Of a stretch of DNA of 64,000 bases, positions 22,509-33,574 are shown piece by piece (positions within the stretch are counted from its first letter, which is position 1; every line of letters starts with the position of its first letter). Below the pieces are notes generated by a model. The model did no database searches. It was not told the DNA's origin and saw nothing but the letters and a program-made list of their open reading frames with translations. Made by a program: the position numbers and the translations under genes. The DNA is from Cokeromyces recurvatus. Its lineage: Eukaryota; Mucoromycota; Mucoromycetes; Mucorales; Mucoraceae. The stretch lies in NCBI RefSeq assembly GCF_025118155.1, contig NW_026251392.1:496001-560000 (forward strand), read 5' to 3'.

Positions 22509-23805
22509 ATGACATCCCCTTTCTCCTATTTTATTGTCATTTATGCTGATACCCATCAATTGTTGGTCGAGGATGTGCCAAAACTGACTCACAAAAAACT
22601 ATACAACTTTGCTGCTTTATTTGTTGGTCAAGGAAAGAATACCGATACCGAGATCACTGAAGCTTTCTTACAATTTAGTAATGACATGGGAGAAGATTTT
22701 AATAGGCAACAACAGTTCCCCCAACATTCAGTATAGCACACTAATTTCAATAGTCATGCGTAGCTTTGAGACGCTCATAGAGAATCATGTTGGAACCAAC
22801 TTCAAGCCAAAAACGCTGCGCTATCTCTTTACGAGGCTTTCTGACACAACTGAATTTCCGAACCACCCTTTCCGAACTGATGTTAAACGCAACCTAGCTG
22901 AGCGGGTATATAATGCTATTTGTACCAATCAAGAAATAATTTACCCTGCTAATCTGGAAGTTGCCGAAACTCACAAAACCTCAATCAACAATCTTATTGA
23001 TGAATGCCGCCAAAGATTACATGGCTTGAACCTGACTGAAGCAGATTACTATGCTAAACCTCACTTGTATTTGCCGTAGTTACACCATGTTTTAAAAAGA
23101 ATGGAGCAGCAAGTCATCATTTGTGTGTCAATGTTGACGCACGCCGTCTAATTTCTAATACACCATCAACAAGGATGTGTAACTGGGACCAGTTCAATGA
23201 AGCTTTGCGATATATATTTCGGAACTTTGAGGCAATTAAAAGCTATTACACCATTGGGTTGAAAAAGCTCAAATATCACAGCTATAGAAACAAGCAAAAA
23301 GCATTGACCGAAATGTGTAAACAGTTGTTTACAGGTAGCAGAAAATACCAAGAAGGTAATCCTGATATACAGCAAGCAAATCAGCAGAAGTGGAAACCGT
23401 TATCCCCTAGAGACAATGCTGGTGAAGCTGAAAGGCATACTAGTAGTGGCGTTTGGTTCTGCTCTATTCGGTGGGCTTCGTGGGAATGTACCTTCTCCAA
23501 CAAAGGTATTCAGAAAAGCCTTGCTAAATTATGTCAAATCAACCAGACGCAACCAGCCAAATTCAAGAAAGTACGTCGTTATGATTGATGAGTATTTCAC
23601 AAGTCAAATATGCCCCAGATGTCATACAAGAAATACTTTCAACCAACGTGATAACTCCAATATGATGATCCATCCAGTTCTCAATTGTCAAACTTGTAAT
23701 ACTCGATGGAACAGAGATCACATGGCGAGTCTCAACATACGCTCTATCTTTTTGTATATGGCTGCCAACAACAACAATCGACCTGAAGAGTTTCGGCGGG
23801 GGTAA
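22509..23805 (+). pseudogene. Fanzor (eukaryotic TnpB-like) RNA-guided nuclease relic, frameshifted
   Basis: Four overlapping frame segments read as one protein: 22509 to about 22710, about 22700-23079, about 23076-23415 and about 23416-23805. The last segment is decisive. VVAFGSALFGG and PSPTKVFRKAL precede VVMIDEYFTSQICPRCHTRN, a second CQTC, and NRDHMASLNI. That is the TnpB/Fanzor C-terminus: a CxxC...CxxC zinc ribbon followed by the RuvC-III aspartate. Upstream, LKKLKYHSYRNKQKAL also fits the family. At least three frameshifts mean no intact product. Fanzors are known to ride inside eukaryotic DNA transposons and to use an RNA encoded near the gene end; I cannot identify such an RNA here. 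A spliced functional form is unlikely but not excluded. Confidence 0.8.
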
Positions 23806-23944
23806 GCTATCTTGATATTAATATAGATTTCATTACTTCATATGCTAACAACAATATTATTATTTGTGGAAAAATAGCCTTAACAATTGAATAACATTAT
23901 GTCTTGTATAACAGCAAGACACCCCATATTTACAGGTAAGTTGA

Positions 23945-24103
23945 CCTATTTATTCGCCCAAAAATTAAAAGTATCTTAATATGTCCCATTTCCGTATCGC
24001 TGTCCTACTTTTGTATCTCTGTCCCACCTTCATATTGGTGTCCCAATCCAATTTTGAAACGACCAAATTTTTTCTCATTGGCCCAACCTAGTTTCTTTGA
24101 CTG
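23945..24103 (-). repeat. Right terminal inverted repeat with 19-bp iterons
   Basis: Reverse complement of 21800-21940. On its own strand it shows four 19-bp units (GGGACACCAATATG, GGGACAGAGATAC, AGGACAGCGATAC, GGGACATATTAAG), more than the left end. Confidence 0.85.
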
Positions 24104-24500
24104 TAAGTAAAATGCGCCTATGTAACTCATCTTTAAATAAAGAATGATTACAACTAAAATAAATCAACATTTACATATCTTTTCAGTGGATAAGAGTAAT
24201 GGACTGAATAACGCGTAAAGTATTTCTTTTAGAAGCATTTAAATTTATCTTTTTTTTTTGTTAGTTCAAAAATGAAATTTTATTCACTTTTATAGCTACA
24301 AAATTACTGATATAAATAGTTGTTGTCATTTTAAATAAAAAAGATTCATGTAAGAAGGATAAATCATAATTTTTGTTATAGTTTTTTTTTGTGACTTACA
24401 TAATAGGAAAAATTATGTTAAAAAAAAACTCTACAATTATTATTATTATTTTTTGTTTTTGCTTCTCAACAATAGTTGTATACGTTCATAAATCAGTGAG
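24104..24500. other. Spacer and RAD52 leader, no gene seen
   Basis: A+T-rich DNA between the Fanzor element and the RAD52 start codon. T-rich stretches precede the ATG. A short upstream RAD52 exon cannot be ruled out, because the TTTTTG...CAATAG/CAG sequences before the ATG resemble an intron 3' end. Confidence 0.5.
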
Positions 24501-25970
24501 ATGAAAGGAATGCCATATACTGAAGAAGAATATCAACAGATCTCTATGAAACTACGAAGATCTTTAGGTCCTGAATGGTTAGCACAGAGAGGTGGTCCCA
24601 ATGGACGTTTGACTTATATTGAAGGCCATACTGCAATCAATTTAGCAAATGAAATATTTGGATTTAATGGTTGGACTTCTGAAATAAAAGAAACTGTTGT
24701 CGATTTTGTAAGCTTGTTTTTTTTTTTTGTTGATTTCAATATCTGAATAAAGAAAATAATTTTTATTAAAATTCCATTATAGGTAGATGTGAATGATAAT
24801 GGAAAAATAAGTCTTGGTGTTTCTGTTACAATAAGAATAACATTAAGAGATGGAACATTTCATGATGTAATTTTTTTTTGTCTATTTATTTTAAAGTGAA
24901 ATTAAAATGTCTGCTATGATTTAGGATATTGGTTATGGAGCATCTGAGAATGCAAGATCGAAAGCCGCAGCATTTGATAAAGCAAAAAAACAAGCAGTTA
25001 CTGATGCAACAAAACGTGCATTACGCAATTTTGGTAATGCGTTAGGAAATTGTTTATACGATAAAATATATGTTAGTAATATTGGTAAAATGGCAAACCC
25101 TCAGGTATATAATAAGAAAAAAAAATATATTTATATATTTTATAGTTAAAAAGTTAACTTGTTTCATTTTAAAAATCAGATAAAATTTTCACCTCAAAAT
25201 TTATATCGTCATATTCAATTTGATACACAAAAGCAACAACAGGAACGGGAAGAGCAAATACAAAAAGCAAGGCAATTAGAACAACAGAAAAGACATGAGC
25301 AACAGCTTGAGCTACAACGTCAAAGACAAAATCAGATGAAACAAGAACAGCAGCAAGCTCAAATAAAACAGGAGCAAATATTACCAGCTACTACATTTGC
25401 GGAGGAACACGTTATAGATAATAAACTTTCAGAAAATTCAACTGCTACAAATAATAACAATGCATTATCTCCAGGCCCAATTATGCCGGAAGATAGTTTT
25501 TCCTATGGTATAAAGTTAAATTTTTTTTTCTCATTGTTTGTTCTTAATTCTTATACATATATATATGTGTGTGTGTATGTATAGAAGGTGATGATGAGTT
25601 TTTTGTTCAAATGTTGGCAAATTCTGAATTTGAAGAAGAGTAAGAAAATATATAATGATTACATATAAATGAAGACTACTAATAAGATATTTACAGAGGA
25701 GAACTATTAGGTCTAATTACACCACAACAGAATATTTCACAAAACTCTATTAGTGAGTAGGACAATTTATATAAATTTGTAGTAAATTGTAACATAAAAT
25801 TTTTTTATTAGCGCACTCTGAATCTCAACTTGGAATACGACGGTAACAAAAAAAAAAAAATCTGATAAAATTATTCATTGGTTTTTATTTTTATTATTAT
25901 TATTAGAGACCCGCCTTTATCAGATTTAGAAGATCAATCTTGTAAAAGAACGAAAACATCTCAAACATAG
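24501..25970 (+). CDS. RAD52: DNA repair protein RAD52
   Basis: Recombination mediator that anneals single strands and loads Rad51 on RPA-coated DNA in the nucleus. Nine exons join in phase: 24501-24707, 24783-24866, 24925-25104, 25180-25507, 25585-25639, 25697-25752, 25812-25842 and 25907-25970 give eight visible pieces, and I may have missed one small exon upstream. The N-terminal ring-forming domain is clear: [20 protein letters not shown], then [20 protein letters not shown], then [20 protein letters not shown] and [18 protein letters not shown]. After it comes a Gln/Glu-rich coiled stretch ([18 protein letters not shown]). The C-terminus has short acidic and Asp/Glu-Phe-rich pieces ([17 protein letters not shown]) and a basic end, where Rad51/RPA contacts are expected. 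Strong family match. Confidence 0.93.
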
Positions 25971-26183
25971 ATTAAATAGATTGCTTATTACATATATAAA
26001 AACGCAATATAAAAAACATAATTATTTATTCTCCTTTCCCCCTCCCCTTTTTTTTTAGACAGATCTATTTTATGAAATAAAAGAAAAATATACTGTCATA
26101 CAAGTTTTTATCTAAAAGGAGGATAATTGTTGTATGAATAAAATTTTAGCGGAGTTTATCACATTCTCCTTAGATTAGCCCCC

Positions 26184-26220
<37 letters not shown>

Positions 26221-26295
26221 TCTCTCTGTTCTGTTTTATTTTATTCTTTTTTTTTCTTCTTCTTCTTCTAATAATAATAACAGGCATAATTTATA
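25971..26295. other. RAD52-CCC2 spacer
   Basis: 3' flank of RAD52 and promoter of the copper pump. It contains an A-run of about 30 at 26186-26216 followed by a T/CTT-rich leader ending shortly before the ATG. No gene seen. Confidence 0.6.
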
Positions 26296-29200
26296 ATGAG
26301 TAACAATAGTAAAGTTATTCATTTACCTGTACAGGGTATGACTTGCCAGGCCTGTGTCCGTACCATTACTAATGCATTATCCTTACTTAATGGTGTTGAA
26401 TCAGTAAATGTCGATCTCGAAAATGCCTCGGTTACTGTCACATATGATTCTTTAATTTTAACTTGTAAAGATTTAAAAAATAATATTGAAGATTGTGGAT
26501 TCGATATTCCAGTCACAACCATTATATTACCTGTACTTGGTATGACTTGTCATTCTTGTGTAAAAACAATTACAAATTCTCTCAATACCCTTAACGGCAT
26601 CCTATATGTTGAGGTCAGCCTAGAAAAGGAAGAAGCAACGATTGTATATGATCATAACATCTTAGATATACCAAATATTGTGGAAACCATTGAGGATTGT
26701 GGATTTGATGTTATTATAAATACAAAACAAGAAGCAAGTAATAAAGATAATTGCAAAAATACAACAAAAGGGTTAATAGATAATATGGACGAAGCACTGA
26801 GCTTGGAAAGAGTGGAAGATAATGAAGATACATCAACAATGACAATACAATTAGAGGTACGGGGGATGACTTGTGCGTCTTGTGTTGCAAGTATTGAAAG
26901 AGCATGTAAAGCACATAAAGGCATTTCTCATGTTAGTGTCGCCTTATTAGCTGAAAGAGCTACAGTAACGTTCGATCCATCGTCAATTCAATCTGATGAA
27001 ATCCTTAAAATCATTCATGATATTGGTTTTGATGCTAAAATTATTGAACGTAAAGAACATGATTTATTGCAATTGAAGGTATATGGTATGACTTGTGCTA
27101 GCTGTGTAGCAAGCATTGAGAGAGGTCTTTCAAGTATACCTGGTGTTATAGAGGTTTCCGTTAATCTAGTCACAGAAACAACTAAAGTGAGATTTAATTG
27201 TAATCTTTTAAGTCCGCGTGATATAATTGAAGCAATCGAAGAGTTAGGTTTTAATGCTATCCTTTCAAGTAATACTAAAGACGCGCAGCTAGAAAGCCTT
27301 ACTAAAGTACGAGAGATCCAGGAATGGAAGGAAGCCTTTCTTGAATGTCTTTTTTTCGCTATCCCTGTCTTTTTTATTGCCATGATCTTGCCTACGTTTA
27401 GCTGGAGTTCAATTGTCATGGAAATTCCTTTTTTTATTCCCGGTCTTTTCTTGATGGATACTACTCAATTATTGTTGACTATACCCGTTCAATTTAGTGT
27501 CGGTAAACGATTTTTACGATCTGCTTTTGTTTCAATTCTACACGGAGCTCCAACAATGGACGTTTTAATTTCCGTGTCTACTTTAGCTGCATTCTCCTTT
27601 TCCATTTTCTCTATGGCACGCGCTTTATGGATGCAGTCACAAACTCCACCTGTTGTTTTCTTTGATACATCGACTATGTTGATTACCTTTATTGTCCTCG
27701 GTCGTTATCTTGAGAATAAGGCAAAGGGCAAGTCTTCTTCTGCACTTTCTAAATTGATGAATTTAACACCTTCCACTGCGTTACTGGTGACTTTAGATGA
27801 GAATAATACACTTCTATCAGAAAAAAGGATCCCCTCTGAATTAATTTCTGAAGGAGATTTATTAAAGCTGGTTCCTGGTGATAAAATCCCAACAGATGGC
27901 GAAGTCTACTTGGGTTCAACAACTGTAGATGAAAGTATGGTGACAGGTGAGGTTGATGCCGTTTCTAAAAAATTAGGTGATGCTGTAATTGGTGGTACAG
28001 TCAACGGTCCTGGTACCTTTATCATGAAGGCAACACGTGTGGGCGCTGATACAGCACTTAGTCAAATTGTCAAGCTTGTTGAAGATGCTCAAGTAAGTAA
28101 AGCTCCTATTCAGGGATTTGCTGATCGTATTGCAAGTTACTTTGTCCCCACTGTTATTATACTTGGTTTAAGTACCCTTATTGTTTGGACCATTCTTTTC
28201 AAGATATTAGGTGCTGATCGTTTACCTGCTAGTTTACAGAAAGAGATTAATGCCACAGGTGATGGCGACTGGTTTTTTGTATGTTTAAAGCTTTGTATTA
28301 GTGTTATTATTGTTGCTTGCCCTTGTGCTCTTGGACTTGCTACGCCTACTGCTGTTATGGTTGGCACTGGCGTAGGCGCTGAAAATGGTGTTCTTTTTAA
28401 AGGGGGTGATGTATTAGAGAATGGACAAGCTGTTAATAAGGTCGTGTTTGATAAGACAGGTACACTCACATGTGGTAAACTAGACATGGTTGACTCTAAA
28501 TGCTGGACAGGAAATGAACAAGCTCGATTGAGAATGTTGGTATTGGCTGCTATTGCTGAATCTTTTAGTGAGCATTTATTAGGTCGTGCAATTGTTGCTA
28601 TAGGCAAAGAATTAACCGGCTTAAGTGTGTTAGACCCATTGGCCTCCGTTGAAAACTTTAATAGTGCTACTGGCTTTGGTATATCTTGTGATGTATTATT
28701 TAATAGTGATTTACCAAAGGATTTAATATCAACGATGAGGCCTGTTTTAGAACCCTTTCTGAATACCTCTCATACTATTGTTATTGGTAATAAGAAATGG
28801 TTAGAAGATCATAACGGCATTAGGCTTTCAAACGAGCAAGAGAACGTTTATAAAAGACAAGGATCTTTAGGTAGAACTTGTGTTCTTATCGGTATGGATG
28901 GTATTCTTTCAGGTTATATATCTCTAACTGATATTGTGAAGCCAGAAGCAAAAAAAGTGATTTCCGCATTAAACGCCATGGGTATTCATACTGCAATGGT
29001 TACAGGTGATAATGAGTTAACTGCACGCTATATTGCGAATCAATTAGGTATTAGTGAAGTACATGCGGGTGTTTCACCTAATGGTAAAACCCAGATTATC
29101 AAAAAAATGCAAGAACAAGGATTTATTCAAGAACGTCTATCTTGGTGGTCCAGAAATAGAACATCCAATCCATATTTACCTCTTCATCAAAATAGTTCCA

Positions 29201-29868
29201 AAACAGGTAGGAAGGCTGTGGTTGCCATGGTAGGTGATGGCGTCAATGATTCTCCCGCGTTAGTTGCTGCTGATTTGGGTATTGCACTTTGCAGTGGAAC
29301 AGATATTGCTATGGAGGCTGCTGATATTATTTTGATGCGCAATGATTTAACTGATATTGTTGCTGCTTTAGATTTGTCAAAGGCTATCGTTTATCGTATT
29401 CGAATGAATTTGCTTTGGGCTTGCATTTATAACTTGATTGGTATCCCACTTGCTATGGGCATCTTTTCACCATGGGGCTATCGCCTTCATCCAATGATGG
29501 CCGGCATGGCTATGGCTGCTAGTTCAACAAGTGTAGTTATGAGTAGTTTGACACTTAAATGGACTTGGAAGAAACAAGCATTGAAAGAGGTAGAAGAAGA
29601 TAATGAATTTGTGGATGACCCTTCAATTAGATTATCTCTACTAGTTCATGAAATGAAGGCCACTACCCCTGAAGAAGATATTGAAATGGGTCTGTATGAT
29701 TCACAAAGCGATATAGAGGAAAATGGTCTATTAGATATTGATACTGTTTATAATCAACAAAAGGATTCACTATTCATTCGATTTACTAATGCTGCTAAAG
29801 GTATTTTGTCAAAAACTCGAAATACGACTACTAAATATACAGCAGTTTCCAAACAAGATGATCTTTAA
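26296..29868 (+). CDS. CCC2: P1B-type Cu(I)-transporting ATPase, CCC2/ATP7 type, four HMA domains
   Basis: Pumps Cu(I) into the trans-Golgi lumen to load secreted cuproenzymes. 1190 aa in one exon. Four N-terminal metal-binding domains carry GMTCxxC at residues 14-20, 82-88, 190-196 and 264-270 (QA, HS, AS, AS between the cysteines). Eight membrane segments are expected; the sixth has the CPC metal site (C675-P676-C677). Also visible are VTGE (actuator), DKTGT with the phosphorylated D719, TGDN, and GDGVND (D981, D985). The eighth segment has MAMAASSTSVVMSS. One oddity is that the nucleotide-binding SEHP loop reads SEHLL (H760 kept, the proline replaced by leucine). Cytosolic tail about 130 residues. 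A CTR importer lies 25 kb away. Confidence 0.95.
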   Translation: MSNNSKVIHLPVQGMTCQACVRTITNALSLLNGVESVNVDLENASVTVTYDSLILTCKDLKNNIEDCGFDIPVTTIILPVLGMTCHSCVKTITNSLNTLNGILYVEVSLEKEEATIVYDHNILDIPNIVETIEDCGFDVIINTKQEASNKDNCKNTTKGLIDNMDEALSLERVEDNEDTSTMTIQLEVRGMTCASCVASIERACKAHKGISHVSVALLAERATVTFDPSSIQSDEILKIIHDIGFDAKIIERKEHDLLQLKVYGMTCASCVASIERGLSSIPGVIEVSVNLVTETTKVRFNCNLLSPRDIIEAIEELGFNAILSSNTKDAQLESLTKVREIQEWKEAFLECLFFAIPVFFIAMILPTFSWSSIVMEIPFFIPGLFLMDTTQLLLTIPVQFSVGKRFLRSAFVSILHGAPTMDVLISVSTLAAFSFSIFSMARALWMQSQTPPVVFFDTSTMLITFIVLGRYLENKAKGKSSSALSKLMNLTPSTALLVTLDENNTLLSEKRIPSELISEGDLLKLVPGDKIPTDGEVYLGSTTVDESMVTGEVDAVSKKLGDAVIGGTVNGPGTFIMKATRVGADTALSQIVKLVEDAQVSKAPIQGFADRIASYFVPTVIILGLSTLIVWTILFKILGADRLPASLQKEINATGDGDWFFVCLKLCISVIIVACPCALGLATPTAVMVGTGVGAENGVLFKGGDVLENGQAVNKVVFDKTGTLTCGKLDMVDSKCWTGNEQARLRMLVLAAIAESFSEHLLGRAIVAIGKELTGLSVLDPLASVENFNSATGFGISCDVLFNSDLPKDLISTMRPVLEPFLNTSHTIVIGNKKWLEDHNGIRLSNEQENVYKRQGSLGRTCVLIGMDGILSGYISLTDIVKPEAKKVISALNAMGIHTAMVTGDNELTARYIANQLGISEVHAGVSPNGKTQIIKKMQEQGFIQERLSWWSRNRTSNPYLPLHQNSSKTGRKAVVAMVGDGVNDSPALVAADLGIALCSGTDIAMEAADIILMRNDLTDIVAALDLSKAIVYRIRMNLLWACIYNLIGIPLAMGIFSPWGYRLHPMMAGMAMAASSTSVVMSSLTLKWTWKKQALKEVEEDNEFVDDPSIRLSLLVHEMKATTPEEDIEMGLYDSQSDIEENGLLDIDTVYNQQKDSLFIRFTNAAKGILSKTRNTTTKYTAVSKQDDL

Positions 29869-30226
29869 TCTCTCTTTAAATTATTATTATTATTACTACC
29901 ATAACATATTTATTACTTACAATTTATTAATACTTGCCTCTTACAATAATTTATACATTTCTTTTATAATCCATATTTCTGTATCCTCTTCATTGTATAT
30001 GTTCATAAATAAAATACATAATTTCTATGAATTCATAATCATAATTTATTAAGTGTTGAAACTATAATACAAAAAAGAAAACAAGACAAAAAAAAATCTA
30101 TATAAAAATGGTTTATATTTGACAATAATAAAGTATAATCAAAAATAATACGAGTAATGGAATATAGGATGTTGAACCCTTTTCTTTTTCTTTTCTTTTT
30201 TTTTTCTTTTCTTAACTCATAATAAG
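29869..30226. other. Convergent 3' flanks of CCC2 and adenosine kinase
   Basis: A+T-rich with AATAAA-like stretches on both strands. No coding frame of note. Confidence 0.6.
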
Positions 30227-31538
30227 CTAGAAAGAGGGAATATTAGTTCTTTCAGCCATTGGTGGATAAGTAGGGCCAACACGCTTAATAACAATATTAG
30301 CAAGATAGTGACCAGCTTGAACACAACGAGCAGCGTCTTCAACACCTTGAGCATATAAGCCCATAAAACCACCACAGAAACCATCACCAGCACCATTAGT
30401 ATCGACAATTTCACTAGAATCAACCTTAATGACAGGATAAGTATGAACATTTTCACCACGAGCAGTAACAGTAGCATCAGCACCTTGTGTGATTACAACA
30501 AGACGAGGCTTAGAGTTGCTCTTTTCAAGTTGAGACAACTTCTTGGCAATTTCTTCGACATCGTTAGTATCCCAACCAGCCTGTTTAGCATAGGTACGAG
30601 CTTCATCTTCATTACCGAAAAGAATATCAGTGTTCTTAATAATAGAATCAAGACGATCTTTAAAGAATTGAGACAAGAAAGGAGCACTCAAATTGAGAGC
30701 AAAGGTCTTATTGTTCTCAGCAGCATGTTGGGAGACTAAAAGAGCAGATTGATAACCACCATCGTGTGTAAGGAAGAAACCACCGAAATAATAATATTTG
30801 GCATCTTCAACAAGCTTCCAATTCTCAGGCTTTTGAAGGAAAGATGGCTGGAATTTTTCAGCAGCAGCCAAGTTAGCAACAAGAGAACTAAATAAATAAA
30901 CATGATTAATACAATTATATAATTATATTAACTATAACAACATCCATCCAATGAAGTAAACAAACAAATTGCAAAGTAAGTGAATATAATCAGAGAGGGC
31001 AAGTATATGATTTTATCATAAACTGAAATTATCCTTTGTTGCGTATAGATGAATAACTTCTCATAAACAAACTTAATCATCATATTATATTTCTGCAATT
31101 TGCTTGTTGTTGTTTTTTTCCTTCAGTCTTTTTTTTTTCTTATATAAAACACGATACTTACCGATGGTTACCAGTAATCAAGACAGCACAAGTACCAGTA
31201 GGAGCGTCCTTGGTAATTTCATAGTTAATATATAAGCCGTCAGCCTTAGCAGCATCAGTCATGGCTTTACCAAATTCATCATCAGAGATACAGCCCATAT
31301 ATGTAGTAGAATTAGGAGGCAAGAAGAATTGGGCACCACGAGCAGTGTTCTGGGCAGCACCACCAGCAACATACACAACTTCATACTTTTCAACAATTTC
31401 CTTGTATAAAGTTTGGTGAGAGGCATCAGCTAAGATAGCATCATTAGCCTTAAGCTTGTACTTATCCATAAGTTCTTGGTTAGGTTTGCATTGGATATCC
31501 AATAAAGGATTTCCCATAACGAGAAGTGTGTAAGTCAT
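30227..31538 (-). CDS. ADO1: Adenosine kinase
   Basis: Phosphorylates adenosine to AMP with ATP in the cytosol, salvaging purine and clearing adenosine made by the methyl cycle. Two exons, 31162-31538 and 30227-30887, join in phase (345 aa, normal for the family). The start ATG at 31538 gives MTYTLLVMGNPLLDIQ, the typical ribokinase-fold start. GGAAQNTARG binds the nucleoside. GGFFLTHDGGYQS and FGNEDEARTYAKQAGW fit adenosine kinases. The C-terminal PfkB signature DTNGAGDGFCGGF contains the catalytic aspartate and anion hole. The intron is about 274 nt, long for this window. An A-run upstream (T on the gene strand) precedes the leader. Confidence 0.95.
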
Positions 31539-32516
31539 TTTAATAATTTTTTTCTGTAAGTTGAAAAATAAAAAAATAAAAAAAGAATAAAATAACCTTT
31601 CAAAAATTTTCAAGTAGAATGCGATGGGGATGAAAAAAAAAAAAAAAAACTTGCCTATTAATGATTGGGTAAAAATGGGCTTCAATTTCTGTGATTGAAA
31701 CGCAATGAAGAACTTATGTCACATTATGGACAATATTTGACAAACTTAAAAAGTAATTTCTTTTTCTAAATTAGAAAGTGGTATTCTAGAAACTAAAAGC
31801 AGACAATGTAATAGCACGATATTAGAATTTGTAATAAACAAGAAGCCAAATAAAGTTATTTTATTTTGTTTTGGTTTTTTAGCCAAGTCAAATATGGTTT
31901 GCCCGTAATAGTTAAAATAAAGAATAAGTAAAATTAAGTAGATCTACTTATGTTTTCAGCAACTAGTTTTTATAAAGTATAGTGACAATGAATATAAATT
32001 TAGCTTTACAAGCTGCATTAACATTTTCTAATAATACAAATGCCTGCTAATTATTCAAACGAAATACATAATAAAAACTTCTAGGATCCATCAAACTTAG
32101 TTTAATAGGCAAGAATAAAATCAGACATTACTATACTTGCATGTAGTAGTTTGTAAGATTAATTTCATAGAGATGAATTATTTAAGATACCATATTGAAA
32201 ATATTATTTGGATTAGATTGATAATATCTACATAGCAAAATATTATTTAATATTTTGTTTAATAATAATAATCGTTATTGGTTAAGCAGACATATTAGAA
32301 GTCTATTATATAATAAATAAAAACAGGATTAATAGCCAAGTTGGGAATATATGATATTTCATTATACTTCATATAATATAATAGTTATATCATATAAGGG
32401 AATAAATAGCAGTATATACGTAAATGATATTTACTAATGAATAAGCGATAATTAGGATTACGCTATTAATAAACAGGAAATACTGCAAAAAGCCTCTAGT
32501 AATATATTAATAATCC
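31539..32516. other. Intergenic, no gene seen
   Basis: Upstream of adenosine kinase. A+T-rich single-copy-looking DNA without a supported reading frame or RNA gene. Confidence 0.55.
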
Positions 32517-33108
32517 TATTGTGATGGTACGATTTAAAAAAAAAAAAAAAAAAAAAAAATAAGAAATAAGAAAAGAAAGAGAAAAAAACAAAAGGAAGTA
32601 TAGTTTGAGACTTGTTTATTCAATGTAAAAAGAATGATATAAGGATTATTTCGTGTCTACACAACTGGTTGTATTTATACTAATGAATCCTGAATCAAAG
32701 AAATAAAAATAACTATAAAAAAAGGATAAGTTATGGAATAATGTTAGTATTCAGATATACATCTTGTTGATTCAAAGTGCTGATCTATGGATGTTTTAAT
32801 GATTTTATTCAAGTTTTAAATTGTTTGATCTAAGTATAAGTTCCTGATGCCTATTTTATTGGATCAAAGACGACCTGAATCCTTTATCAAGGTTATAAAA
32901 ATAAATATTTAAAATTGACGCGATATCTTATTTAGTTGACATATTTAGATAATTGGATACTAATAAGTGTTATATTATTTACAAAATGTTATATACAGTA
33001 AAATATGATGTCTTTTATTATATGTTGAGGCTTATAGTTTGTCCTGTATTATGTAATTCATCTTTTATAATACTACTTATGCTCATTACTAGAGCTTGTT
33101 CTATAATA
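32517..33108 (+). repeat. LTR-like dispersed repeat, copy 1
   Basis: Shares long stretches with 60508-61063 in the same orientation, for example GTCTACACAACTGGTTGTAT, ACTAATGAATCCTGAATCAA and AGAGCTTGTTCTATAA. It begins TATTGTGATGG (TGTTGTGATGG in the other copy) and contains an A-run and purine stretch near the start. About 600 bp, no coding capacity. Best read as a solo LTR or a short non-autonomous element; a target duplication is not obvious for this copy. Confidence 0.65.
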
Positions 33109-33574
33109 GTTACTTTACAGGCAAAGATAATGTAGAATGGCTTAATTATCATTTCATAGTGTTATTAATATTATTTATTTATGTGTTAAAAGCTCATTTA
33201 CAAGACTTGAAATATGTGACTTAATTAGTTTAGAGATTTTTATGGTTATTATTTAAGAAATAGTAGCTTTATTTGAAAACAAATCAATGCTAGTTGTGAA
33301 ATATATATATTTAAATGGATTTACTTTTTCTAATTCTTTGGTAAGTCTTTTAGTAGCCCAGGGAAAGAAAAGGAGAGAAACGACATAAAAAAACGTATGC
33401 TTTGAAGTTTTTTTTTTTTTAACAATAACAAAAGACTACCAAACTTTGAGATGGTTCTAGTGACGTAGTAGCTAATTCAAAATAGAATAAAATACGAAAT
33501 TTGATTGGTGCGGAGAAAAAATTTTTACAAAAAATAGTGTTATGTATTATATACTTGTTACACAAACATCAAGA
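33109..33574. other. Intergenic 5' flank of the tRNA gene
   Basis: A+T-rich, no gene seen. LTR-like repeats beside tRNA genes are common in fungi, since some LTR elements target them. Confidence 0.5.

Larger units (their letters stand above)
21800..24103. mobile_element. 2.3-kb inverted-repeat element carrying a Fanzor-like relic
   Basis: Both ends begin CAGTCAAAGAAACTA and continue almost identically for about 62 bp (only a few differences) through GTTGGGCCAATGAG and CGTTTCAAAATTGGATTGGG. The outer bases are flanked by TTA on the left and TAA on the right, compatible with a TA target duplication. Just inside each end are 19-bp tandem iterons beginning GGGACACCAATATG. The interior holds the remains of a Fanzor/TnpB-like gene (22509-23805) and no second transposase. 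About 600 bp (21940-22508) between the left end and the gene hold nothing I can identify. Confidence 0.82.

Noticed and set aside
26319..28607. Several minus-strand open frames opposite the copper pump
   Set aside because: They are shadows of a long conserved plus-strand coding sequence.
30217..30483. Hydrophobic minus-strand frame overlapping adenosine kinase
   Set aside because: Leucine-rich artefact of the other frame of a conserved enzyme.
32953..33135. Open frame in the LTR-like repeat
   Set aside because: The related copy at 60.9 kb has a different, equally short frame. It is repeat, not gene.
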